NCBI GenBank assembly: GCA_963619325.1
Contig: CAVEVQ010000017.1
Span: 1 to 52,078 of the forward strand
Direction of reading: 5' to 3'
Source: UBA1181 sp963619325
GTDB lineage: Bacteria > Bacteroidota > Bacteroidia > Bacteroidales > Paludibacteraceae
DNA: 52,078 nt
The position numbers were made by a program, and so were the translations under genes. Positions within the stretch are counted from its first letter, which is position 1, and each line of letters starts with the position of its first letter. Below the pieces are notes generated by a model. That model was not told the DNA's origin and ran no database searches. It saw nothing but the letters and a program-made list of their open reading frames with translations. Below are positions 8,076-15,416 of the stretch, in pieces.

Positions 8076-9572
8076 ATGAGAAAAATATTCAAAACCGAGC
8101 AAATAAAAAAGGTTGACGCATTGACGATAGCCTACGAACCCATCACTTCGTTTAATCTGATGAAAAGGGCAACCAACGCACTCTATCCCATTTTAGAGGG
8201 GCGGTTACAACCACAAGCCGAGAATATCATTATTGCAGGGAGCGGCAATAATGGAGGCGATGCATTGTGTATTGCGAAAAAACTATTGGATGATGGGCTG
8301 AAGTGTACCATCTATCTTGTCAAACTGAAAGGCAAAATATCTGAAGATTGCGAAAATGCGTTAAAACTACTAAAGGGTGCTAATCTGAAAATTGTTAGTA
8401 CAGCCGAAGAGATAAAATTGCAGAAGCACATCAACATTATTGACGGATTGTTTGGGAGCGGACTCAATCGCCCTTTGGCTGGTGTGTATGCCGAGATAGT
8501 GAAGAAAATCAATCAGCACGACGAAGAAAGCAAAGTCTACTCAATCGATTTGCCATCAGGACTATTCGGAGAAGACAATAGTGCGAATAATAAAGAAACA
8601 ATAGTCAAAGCAGACCATTCGTTCGTATTAGGTTCTTATAAGCCATGTTGTTTTCTCGCTGAGAATGAGTATTTTATGGGGGAAATAGATTTCATTAGAT
8701 TTCAATTAGACGAACGAGCATTGAGGGAAATTGAGACGCCCTACTACTATACAGAAGGAGACGACATACAAAGGATGAGACATATACGCGGAAAGTTCTC
8801 GCATAAAGGGACTTTCGGGCATGCGTTAATCATCGCAGGGCAGTATGGCATGATGGGGGCAGCCGTTTTGAGTAGCAAAGCAGCGTTGAGAAGCGGTTGC
8901 GGACTCGTAACAGCACATGTGCCACGCAAAGGGTGCGACATTCTGCAGATTTCCAATCCCGAAGTGATTCTTTCGTTGGATAAAGGCGAAAAACATTTCA
9001 CAGGAATTGACTCTATAGAAAAATATTCTGCAATAGGAGTTGGTCCTGGATTAGGGCAAAACGAAGAGTGTGCGGCAGCGTTGCTTGATCTTTTAAAGAA
9101 AAAACCTAAAAATTTAGTAATCGATGCAGACGCATTGAACATACTATCAAAGCACTCCGAGTTTTGGAAATTTGTTCCAGAAAATACCATTCTCACTCCC
9201 CACCCTAAAGAGTTTGAACGCTTAGTAGGCAAAAAAACTGCCAATTATGAGTCTTGGGAAAAACAGATCAAATTGTCTGTCGAGAAGAAAGTCATTGTTG
9301 TGTTGAAAGGAGCATATACCAGTATTTCATTACCTGACGGCACGTTACATATCAATCCGACGGGCAATTCAGGGATGGCGACAGCAGGTAGTGGCGACGT
9401 ATTAACAGGCATCATCACATCTCTTTTAGCACAGAAATACACAGCAAAAGAGGCAGCAGTGATGGGCGTCTATCTCCACGGTTATGCGGCAGACATGTGT
9501 ACCTATTACGAAGAAAAAGAAGAAACAATGATAGCCAGCGACGTCATCCGTTACCTAAAGGAGTTTTACTGA
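8076..9572 (+). CDS. nnrD: Bifunctional NAD(P)H-hydrate epimerase / ADP-dependent NAD(P)H-hydrate dehydratase
   Basis: The 498-residue enzyme repairs hydrated NADH and NADPH. The N-terminal YjeF_N epimerase domain (about 1-215) shows the GSGNNGGDALCIAKKL loop at residues 55-70. The C-terminal ribokinase-like dehydratase domain (about 230-498) shows GVGPGLGQN, VIDADALN, LTPHPKEFERL and NPTGNSGMATAGSGDVLTG, whose Asp is the catalytic base. The fused arrangement equals E. coli YjeF/NnrD. It is the last gene of the plus-strand run and is followed by an intrinsic terminator located inside the convergent hydrolase gene. Confidence 0.93.
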   Translation: MRKIFKTEQIKKVDALTIAYEPITSFNLMKRATNALYPILEGRLQPQAENIIIAGSGNNGGDALCIAKKLLDDGLKCTIYLVKLKGKISEDCENALKLLKGANLKIVSTAEEIKLQKHINIIDGLFGSGLNRPLAGVYAEIVKKINQHDEESKVYSIDLPSGLFGEDNSANNKETIVKADHSFVLGSYKPCCFLAENEYFMGEIDFIRFQLDERALREIETPYYYTEGDDIQRMRHIRGKFSHKGTFGHALIIAGQYGMMGAAVLSSKAALRSGCGLVTAHVPRKGCDILQISNPEVILSLDKGEKHFTGIDSIEKYSAIGVGPGLGQNEECAAALLDLLKKKPKNLVIDADALNILSKHSEFWKFVPENTILTPHPKEFERLVGKKTANYESWEKQIKLSVEKKVIVVLKGAYTSISLPDGTLHINPTGNSGMATAGSGDVLTGIITSLLAQKYTAKEAAVMGVYLHGYAADMCTYYEEKEETMIASDVIRYLKEFY

Positions 9573-9603
9573 TAAGTCGCCAGCCTTTTTTCAACACAGA
9601 AAA

Positions 9604-10533
9604 CTATCGGTTTTTCTCCAACCAATCCAAAACAGACTGCCAGACGGTCTGTTTTTCTTTTTCGTTCAAGATTTCGTGGCGCATATTAGGGAAAAGACGA
9701 AAATCTACTATTTTGTATCCCACGTTTCGCATAGTCTGCACAGCGTTAGCAAAATTTTCCGCTCCGTCGATGCAAGGATCTTCCGTTCCACCGATGAAAT
9801 AGATCGGCATATCAGATTTCACCTTTTTGCCCAAATGCGAGTTCCAACTGAAGCGGTTGTAAGTTCGCCACATCAACAAGAAAGAAGAGCGGTTGCCACA
9901 GAGTGAGAAAGTAAAACCACAGAGAGGGTCGGCATCGTAGGATTGAACGACAGAATCATCAGTGCATAACCACGAATGTTGCGATTTTGCATCGGGGATA
10001 TGGTCTAAATAATGACCGAATGTAAGTTTCTTCACGAAATCGCTTTTGTAGCGCATACCCAAGAACAAGCCCATCACGTTGACCAAGGCGATGGCGAAAG
10101 GGCAACCAAAACGGTAACTTGGGCTACCACAAACGATGAGACCTGAGAGGTTATCATCATACTTGCGAACATAGTTTCGCACCACCATCGAACCCATACT
10201 ATGACCCAAAAGGAAGATTTTCTTGCCAGGATACTGCTGCACGATATAACCGTTCACCAACTTCACATCCTCGACAAGAGCCTTTGCTCCACCCGAGTAC
10301 ATATATCCATAATCAGAAGGCGATTTGACACTCTCACCATGACCGCGGTGGTCGTGAATGACGCAGAGATAGCCGTTAGAGGACATAAACTCCATGAAAG
10401 GGATATAACGTTCCTTATGCTCGCACATACCATGCACGAGTTGGAAGATGGCTTTCGGCTCGAAGGATGGCTCAATGATAAGACCATGTAACGTTAAGTC
10501 GTCATATTTTGATTTTAAAGAAAAGTGTTTCAT
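9604..10533 (-). CDS. Alpha/beta hydrolase, monoacylglycerol lipase / lysophospholipase-like (S33 'serine aminopeptidase' family)
   Basis: The 309-residue protein has the classic triad: Ser112 in GHSMGS, Asp252 in GGTEDP and His286 in FPNMRHE. The oxyanion motif HGMCEHKERY lies at residues 34-43, as in monoacylglycerol lipases and PldB-like lysophospholipases (HGxxEHxxRY). There is no signal peptide, so it is probably cytoplasmic. The substrate is likely a lysolipid or monoacylglycerol, an inference from the motif. It is convergent to nnrD with only 31 bp between stop codons, and its 3' end contains the nnrD terminator. Confidence 0.85.
   Translation of the reverse strand: MKHFSLKSKYDDLTLHGLIIEPSFEPKAIFQLVHGMCEHKERYIPFMEFMSSNGYLCVIHDHRGHGESVKSPSDYGYMYSGGAKALVEDVKLVNGYIVQQYPGKKIFLLGHSMGSMVVRNYVRKYDDNLSGLIVCGSPSYRFGCPFAIALVNVMGLFLGMRYKSDFVKKLTFGHYLDHIPDAKSQHSWLCTDDSVVQSYDADPLCGFTFSLCGNRSSFLLMWRTYNRFSWNSHLGKKVKSDMPIYFIGGTEDPCIDGAENFANAVQTMRNVGYKIVDFRLFPNMRHEILNEKEKQTVWQSVLDWLEKNR
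9632..9662 (+). terminator. Intrinsic terminator of the nnrD operon, inside the hydrolase coding region
   Basis: ACAGACTG (9632-9639) pairs with CGGTCTGT (9645-9652) over eight positions including one T-G, with a 5-nt loop, and TTTTCTTTTTC follows. It lies 60 nt after the nnrD stop and within the last codons of the convergent gene. Confidence 0.75.
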
Positions 10534-10582
10534 ACAGACAATGTTTTATCAATAAATTTAGAATTAAGGAATTTTATTGGAG

Positions 10583-10590
10583 CAAATATA
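10583..10590 (-). promoter_or_regulatory. -7 element upstream of the hydrolase gene
   Basis: Minus-strand TATATTTG (10590-10583) matches TAnnTTTG, 50 nt before the ATG. No TTTG is found 19-21 nt upstream. The rest of the 10534-10761 gap is AT-rich with no gene seen. Confidence 0.4.
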
Positions 10591-10710
10591 GATAGAAAAC
10601 AGATAAATGTAGAATTTTTGCACTTAAAAATTGTAAAATTTGCACATTGCAAGATTCCTTCCGTCATTGAAACAAAACGATTGTCAAAAGAGAAACAGGC
10701 AAACAAACAA

Positions 10711-10742
10711 CCCAATTCACCACTAAATAGCGATAAATTGGG
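10711..10742 (-). terminator. Weak terminator-like inverted repeat after the secreted-protein operon
   Basis: On the minus strand CCCAATT (10742-10736) and AATTGGG (10717-10711) form seven pairs around an 18-nt loop, followed by TTGTTTGTTTG. It starts 20 nt after the stop codon of the last gene. Confidence 0.4.
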
Positions 10743-10761
10743 CTGGAAGCATCATCATCTC

Positions 10762-12174
10762 CTATTCCGTCACTTTCCGATATTTCCCCTCAATCAACAA
10801 CATGCCAGGTAATATCTCACCTCCACTTGATTTCTTGAAGGCGGTATAATGAAGTTCAGAACCTTCGCTATGCTCGGAAGCCGCAGCATATCTATTGTCC
10901 CAGATTCTTCCTTTGATTGGCTTCACCGTGGCTACATATTTATAGGATGTTCGTCCAGTTTCAGGATTGTATTTGCGTTGCACCACCTGAAATTTACTCT
11001 TTTCGTTAATGCCTTCTTTCATTCCTATTTTACCTGCGTAAACTATGTCTCTTCCCTCTTGCATCACATCAAAAACGGGTGTTTTCACCTTGAAATCCTC
11101 ATATTGTAGTTGCAACGATGCAATGTTTTTATCCATTGACCGTGTACAGACAACCTTGATGAACTCACCTCTATCATATTGACCTTTAAGTGCAGACTGG
11201 TTGTCATACTCATACTCATGGGCAACGAACTTCATTTGGAAGAGTGAGTCATTGTTCAGAAAGGCACTGATCTTCTCTGGGTTGGGTTCCGACGTATAAT
11301 AATTCTTATAGAAGACAGCCGCGATGGAATCGTTCCACTGCAATTGGAAAAGGTAGGAATGGGTCTTCACCTTGAATCCAGTATAGTCATCGGTGATGTC
11401 TTTGAAAGTCTTTGCCATATCTGCTCCCACCGTACTTCTCACTGCGGGTTTGTATTGCGTCATAATTCTTCCGCCTGAACCTACCGTCATAGTAGTTTGC
11501 GCCGGCTGACTGGCAAGTGCATCTATGACACCACCCAAAATAGACATTCCTATCTGCGCCACCTGCATTTGCTCCTCAACCGTCACATAGGTCATATCGT
11601 TCACCAAAATGAACGAATTGTAAATCAAATCTTCTCCTGCATCCGACAACATAGCTATACCACGAGCCGACTGCTCCGCTATCGCCACATCCATTTCTGA
11701 AGCGTTATATTGTCCTCGCTCCTGAATCAATTTCATGTCGAAATAGGCACTATCTGCAGAACCACCCTGTAAGTCGAACCACCGTGACACCATCATTTTT
11801 CCACACCCAAGCTCATTGAGTCTATTTTCTAACGCCTTACCATTCTTCTCTATATCTCGAGAAGATAGTCTTTTCCCCATCTCGGCCTTTATCAGACCAT
11901 TAGAGCGACGTTGCGCTCCCCTCAAATCGCCATTATCTATCTCTCTGCAATTAACGTTATGCTCATTGTATTTGTCGGGTGTCGGCACTTTCATAAACGC
12001 ATCCCGAATATCCTTTCCGAATTCATCTTCACTATGATAAACCATCATCGTTCCTAATGAACTACGATTGTACTCGGGCAATTCACCCACCGTTTTCTCC
12101 TGAGCAGCTACATTCAGAAAAAAAGTAGGGCAAAGCACGCTAAGCCCTACTAATAAATGCTTCTTTAATTTCAT
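10762..12174 (-). CDS. Exported protein of unknown function with a FlgT/CsgG-like C-terminal segment
   Basis: The product has 470 residues with a clear signal peptide (about 1-24, cleavage near NVAAQ). I do not recognise the main part. Helices rich in Glu, Met and Ala lie at about 155-225, containing ARGIAMLSDAGEDLIYNSFILVND, and a hydrophobic patch MSILGGVIDALAS follows near 217. The last 100 residues contain AGKIGMKEGINEKSKFQVV and RIWDNRYAA. This is the pattern 'gly-x-lys-x-gly-x-x-x-gly-asp/lys-x-phe-x-val' of the C-terminal barrel in FlgT/CsgG-like outer-membrane accessory proteins, but that is a pattern resemblance only. It is the last gene of a five-gene operon, 23 nt after the preceding gene. 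Confidence 0.7.
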   Translation of the reverse strand: MKLKKHLLVGLSVLCPTFFLNVAAQEKTVGELPEYNRSSLGTMMVYHSEDEFGKDIRDAFMKVPTPDKYNEHNVNCREIDNGDLRGAQRRSNGLIKAEMGKRLSSRDIEKNGKALENRLNELGCGKMMVSRWFDLQGGSADSAYFDMKLIQERGQYNASEMDVAIAEQSARGIAMLSDAGEDLIYNSFILVNDMTYVTVEEQMQVAQIGMSILGGVIDALASQPAQTTMTVGSGGRIMTQYKPAVRSTVGADMAKTFKDITDDYTGFKVKTHSYLFQLQWNDSIAAVFYKNYYTSEPNPEKISAFLNNDSLFQMKFVAHEYEYDNQSALKGQYDRGEFIKVVCTRSMDKNIASLQLQYEDFKVKTPVFDVMQEGRDIVYAGKIGMKEGINEKSKFQVVQRKYNPETGRTSYKYVATVKPIKGRIWDNRYAAASEHSEGSELHYTAFKKSSGGEILPGMLLIEGKYRKVTE

Positions 12175-12197
12175 TTCTTACCTTTGAGAAAATGCAA

Positions 12198-13145
12198 TTA
12201 TCGACCTAACCAAGTGAGATTTGTAGTAGTGGGTTGTTGTCCTTTTCCGTATGCCACACCCACTTCCTTCCAGGCGTTGACCTTCGCTTTCTCAATATCC
12301 ACGCCGTCTTGGTATTGCTTCATCTCATATTTCCAATCATCCATCACCTTGCCTTTCACTTCCATATAAAGTTTCTGAGCATCTCCATAGCATTTCGCAT
12401 CAGGATAAATCTGAGACAAGTATTCACCTACACGAGTTGCGCCCTCCGCATTCTGCGCTGCCATCCATTCAGACTTCGCCTTTGCTAAATTCTGATCACA
12501 CTGGTAGTCAATATACTCTTGATAAACACTATTGCCTAATTCAATGGCCTCATCATATTTTTCACATTCCGATGGTATTGACCCCAATTTAAAGAAAGCC
12601 TCTTCATATCTCTTCTGTTTAAGACATGATTTTGCCTCCTTTATGATGCGACCTGCCTGAGAATCGTAGTAGGCAACGATTTTCTTCTTTCCTTCGCCGA
12701 CGAAAGTCTCCATAGCAGGAGTGTTTACATTGATATGTTTGATCGCATCCATGTAACTTCTCGTCTCATTTGTGCCAACGCCGATTGTGTTCACAACCGC
12801 AGTTGAATAAATTTTTTTATCGTAATAGTCTGCGATGTAGAATGTCATCTCCATCTTTTGAGAGATTTGCGTTGGTGGGCCAGGAACAATATCTTTGTCC
12901 GTAGGCGTTGCTACGACAGTGATGAAGAAACGATCCAACGCCTCTGCCGAAGCAACTCCATTCTTTGTCAACAATTGATTCAACTTATTGGTCAACTGCA
13001 CTTTAGCCATATCAGGGAAAGGTTGAGGGAAATCCTCCATAACTACCGCTAAGGCGATAGACGCTCCCTTCTCGTCGAACGATTGTGCATTTATGGCACA
13101 CGAGAACCCCAAAATTGCAGAGACTATCAAAATTATCTTTTTCAT
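12198..13145 (-). CDS. Exported protein of unknown function, CsgG-like N-terminal part and helical repeat C-terminal part
   Basis: The 315-residue protein begins with a signal peptide (1-20, NAQ|SFD). Residues 30-60 (MAKVQLTNKLNQLLTKNGVA) resemble the first helix of CsgG/TolB-N type folds, and a beta region follows (FFITVVATPTDKDI, MTFYIADYYDKKIYST). From about 170 the chain is helical, with KSCLKQKRYEEAFFKLGSIPSECEKYDEAIELG like a TPR pair. The length and layout recur in hypothetical proteins of Bacteroidales as I remember them, without assigned function. It is the fourth gene of the operon and is likely periplasmic or outer-membrane associated. Confidence 0.7.
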   Translation of the reverse strand: MKKIILIVSAILGFSCAINAQSFDEKGASIALAVVMEDFPQPFPDMAKVQLTNKLNQLLTKNGVASAEALDRFFITVVATPTDKDIVPGPPTQISQKMEMTFYIADYYDKKIYSTAVVNTIGVGTNETRSYMDAIKHINVNTPAMETFVGEGKKKIVAYYDSQAGRIIKEAKSCLKQKRYEEAFFKLGSIPSECEKYDEAIELGNSVYQEYIDYQCDQNLAKAKSEWMAAQNAEGATRVGEYLSQIYPDAKCYGDAQKLYMEVKGKVMDDWKYEMKQYQDGVDIEKAKVNAWKEVGVAYGKGQQPTTTNLTWLGR

Positions 13146-13223
13146 CCTAATTTCAATTTTAAATATTTATTCTTACTCACTTTTTAGTTTTCTCTCCTGT
13201 TAATCATTTAAATCAGAAAAAGG

Positions 13224-14174
13224 TTATTTTTCACCGATAATGACAACAGCCTTACCTAAACCACGAGCAACCACTTTACATGTTAAATTATAAGGAGCTT
13301 TCTTCAAGAATGAACGAAGTTGGCGAGCAAAACCTTCCGTATCAATAGCCATTCCATTCTCTTTGTAGAGCGGAATACGTACTTGCTCATAACGAATCAG
13401 ATTCTCAGAACCATCCAATTTTGAGAAACGTCCAGAAACAGTGTTAGCAGCCATCCAATTGTCAATAGTTTCACCCAACTCTTCACCTCCAAACTCCGAC
13501 TCAAAATCAACGCCTGCGCCATTGTCAAACACACGCACTTCAAGAGCAACCTCACGACCATTCGTCAGCAAGTCATCAAAATGACTCTGTAAGCGATTGT
13601 TGAAATTATCAATCTGCGCCAAAACAGCCTCCTGCAGAAGTTGAGCCGTAGTGGCAGAGAAAGATGGTGCGCTCACGCCATTAGCACTTCCAATACTCTT
13701 GTTAGTGTATGAATCCTTCCCTTCCATGATATAGGTGAGGATAGACTTCGGACCCTGATTCTCAATAGTCCAAGTAATCTCAATGATAATGTCGGCTTTT
13801 GCAACACGACGAAGACGATCCAACGGACTCTCCGCCAAAGAGGCACCAGAAGTCTTGCTTAAAGTCAAATTATCCTCTGCCGTACTTTGGTTGATTGACT
13901 TTATAGTTGCTTCCAAGTCTTTGAGAGGAAAACCACGCTCTGCCATCAAATCATTGATAGTCGAAATCACCATTTTAAGATTGATATCATTCTGGAGCGC
14001 TCTAGAATAGTCTGGAATGACAGACTTCGCCCCCTGATTGTCATATTCTGTAACATATCCGTTCTCGTTACACCACGCATCACTCGGAACTACCATTATA
14101 GTAGGTTTCTTCGCTTGTGAGAACGCTGCAAATGCCAATAACAATGACACCGCCAATAACATTACCTTTTTCAT
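13224..14174 (-). CDS. Exported DUF6175-like protein
   Basis: The product has 316 residues and a signal peptide (1-19, AFS|QAKK). The stretch KPTIMVVPSDAWCNENGYVTEYDNQG just after cleavage, then DYSRALQNDINLKMVISTINDLMAERGFPLKDLE, fits DUF6175 as I recall it (family name from memory). The order of strand and amphipathic helix again resembles CsgG/LPP20-like folds. Later parts include DIIIEITWTIENQGPKSILTYIMEGKDSYTNKSIG and a C-terminal Lys/Arg-rich strand region. No catalytic motif is seen. It is the third gene of the operon, with 30 nt upstream and 78 nt downstream spacers. Confidence 0.72.
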   Translation of the reverse strand: MKKVMLLAVSLLLAFAAFSQAKKPTIMVVPSDAWCNENGYVTEYDNQGAKSVIPDYSRALQNDINLKMVISTINDLMAERGFPLKDLEATIKSINQSTAEDNLTLSKTSGASLAESPLDRLRRVAKADIIIEITWTIENQGPKSILTYIMEGKDSYTNKSIGSANGVSAPSFSATTAQLLQEAVLAQIDNFNNRLQSHFDDLLTNGREVALEVRVFDNGAGVDFESEFGGEELGETIDNWMAANTVSGRFSKLDGSENLIRYEQVRIPLYKENGMAIDTEGFARQLRSFLKKAPYNLTCKVVARGLGKAVVIIGEK

Positions 14175-14204
14175 CTAAATCTCTGTTTATTAACGTATTA
14201 TTAA

Positions 14205-14711
14205 TCACTCAGTTACCTTCAAAATTCCGTCCTGAATCAACCTTTCTTTCAATTTGCCTGCATATACGCAAACGGTTGTTTCACAAAGAGACTGTCCGTC
14301 TGCTCTCGCCCACTTACTAGTGAGCCATTTCCGTTCTTTTACAGAGCAGAACTCTACATAAGCTCCCTTGTCTTGAAAGAAGGTATTAAAATAGTCGGCA
14401 TATTTGTCCTTCGCGTTCACCTCTAAAAGCAGAGGTTTAACAGGCGACAAATTCAACGAACTACTAGGCTCAAGACCTTTAAAAACAACGTCATACACAG
14501 CCTGTTTACGAGCCTCTTCAAGAGCATCTACAGCGTTACGACCTCTACCCCACGAACGAACAGTATATGAACCATCACGCTCGGTAGCAATATATTGCGT
14601 CTTATAGTCATAGTACGCCTGCGATTTTTTCGTTCCACAAGACGAGAACAGCGCAGCCATCAACATAAGAAACAAAAATCTAAAGATATTTTTTTTACAC
14701 ACTGATTTCAT
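14205..14711 (-). CDS. Lipoprotein of unknown function, paralogue of the preceding gene product
   Basis: The frame is open from 14747, but ATG at 14711 gives a proper lipoprotein signal: a basic MKSVCKKN start, a hydrophobic core and the lipobox LFSSCG. The mature protein is about 140 residues. It parallels the neighbouring 164-residue protein: VRSWGRGRNAVDALEEARKQAVYDVVFKG here against VKVWSYSRKPAVAMEQCKKNAVHGVIFKG there, and ADYFNTFFQDKGAYVEF against EDYFNSFFSDGGEYLKY. The Ala-rich 'EARKQAV' helix is reminiscent of LPP20/FlgP-like lipoproteins. The function is unknown. It is the second gene of the operon and presumably anchored in the outer membrane. Confidence 0.75.
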   Translation of the reverse strand: MKSVCKKNIFRFLFLMLMAALFSSCGTKKSQAYYDYKTQYIATERDGSYTVRSWGRGRNAVDALEEARKQAVYDVVFKGLEPSSSLNLSPVKPLLLEVNAKDKYADYFNTFFQDKGAYVEFCSVKERKWLTSKWARADGQSLCETTVCVYAGKLKERLIQDGILKVTE

Positions 14712-14762
14712 ATTCAATGATTTTTCAAGAAAAATTCTATATGACAAAGATGTCCAGTCGGG

Positions 14763-15257
14763 TTAGAAACCACTACTCAACGACTTGACTACTCCGGCTT
14801 GTTCCAACGCCTTGCGAAGTTGATCCTTCTGAACAGTCACCGTTACACCCACCTTATATTCTCTCTTTAGTTTAATTACTTCCTTTGAGCCACTTGTCAA
14901 CTGAACGTACTTCAAATATTCTCCACCATCTGAAAAGAAACTATTGAAATAATCTTCAAACTCCGTTTCTACACCAGGATTAGAAGCCAATGCTCGTTGG
15001 CTAACACATCCATTCGCACCAGTGAAACCCTTGAAAATCACACCATGAACAGCGTTCTTCTTGCATTGCTCCATAGCCACCGCAGGCTTGCGAGAGTAAC
15101 TCCACACCTTCACTAAATAATTCCCCTGCACAGCGTTGCCGGCACATTCTAATTCATAACGGAAATTCTCCGTGTCCTTGTTTGCTTTATCTTTTGAACC
15201 TGCGAAACTTATCATCGCAATTCCTAACGAAAGAATAAGAACCAAAACTTTTTTCAT
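14763..15257 (-). CDS. Exported protein of unknown function, paralogue of the adjacent lipoprotein
   Basis: The 164-residue protein has a signal peptide (1-19, SFA|GSK) but no lipobox, so this copy should be soluble and periplasmic while its neighbour is lipid-anchored. The core YLVKVWSYSRKPAVAMEQCK, then NAVHGVIFKGF, EFEDYFNSFFSDGGEYLKYV and a C-terminal VGVTVTVQKDQLRKALEQAGVV strand-helix all have counterparts in the neighbour. This suggests a tandem duplication followed by different sorting. It is the first gene of the five-gene operon and has a promoter at 15297-15328. Confidence 0.75.
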   Translation of the reverse strand: MKKVLVLILSLGIAMISFAGSKDKANKDTENFRYELECAGNAVQGNYLVKVWSYSRKPAVAMEQCKKNAVHGVIFKGFTGANGCVSQRALASNPGVETEFEDYFNSFFSDGGEYLKYVQLTSGSKEVIKLKREYKVGVTVTVQKDQLRKALEQAGVVKSLSSGF

Positions 15258-15296
15258 GCTTACAAAATTTCATTAATACTAAATTGTTACCAGCCA

Positions 15297-15328
15297 CAAA
15301 TATAGTTCTTTGATAAGTAACATTGAAA
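15297..15328 (-). promoter_or_regulatory. Promoter of the five-gene secreted-protein operon
   Basis: Minus strand: TTTC (15328-15325), 20 nt, TATATTTG (15304-15297). Only the last base of the -33 element departs from consensus. The predicted leader is about 35 nt. Confidence 0.65.
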
Positions 15329-15340
15329 TGAACAGGCATA

Positions 15341-15370
15341 AAAAAAGCCCAGAGAACCCTCTGGACTTTT
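15341..15370 (-). terminator. Intrinsic terminator of the CE4-GH8 gene, probably bidirectional
   Basis: Minus-strand arms AAAAGTCCAGAG and CTCTGGGCTTTT form 12 pairs (one G-U) around a GGTT loop and run into a T-tract. The plus strand also ends in CTTTTCT. It lies about 47 nt after the stop codon. Confidence 0.85.
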
Positions 15371-15416
15371 CTACATATCATCTTTTAAAACAATTAAACT
15401 ATTATATTATTTCAAC

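Noticed and set aside
10525..10812. 95-codon plus-strand frame between the hydrolase and the secreted-protein operon
   Set aside because: It lies in AT-rich intergenic DNA holding the hydrolase promoter and a terminator-like repeat, and overlaps the end of a well supported gene.
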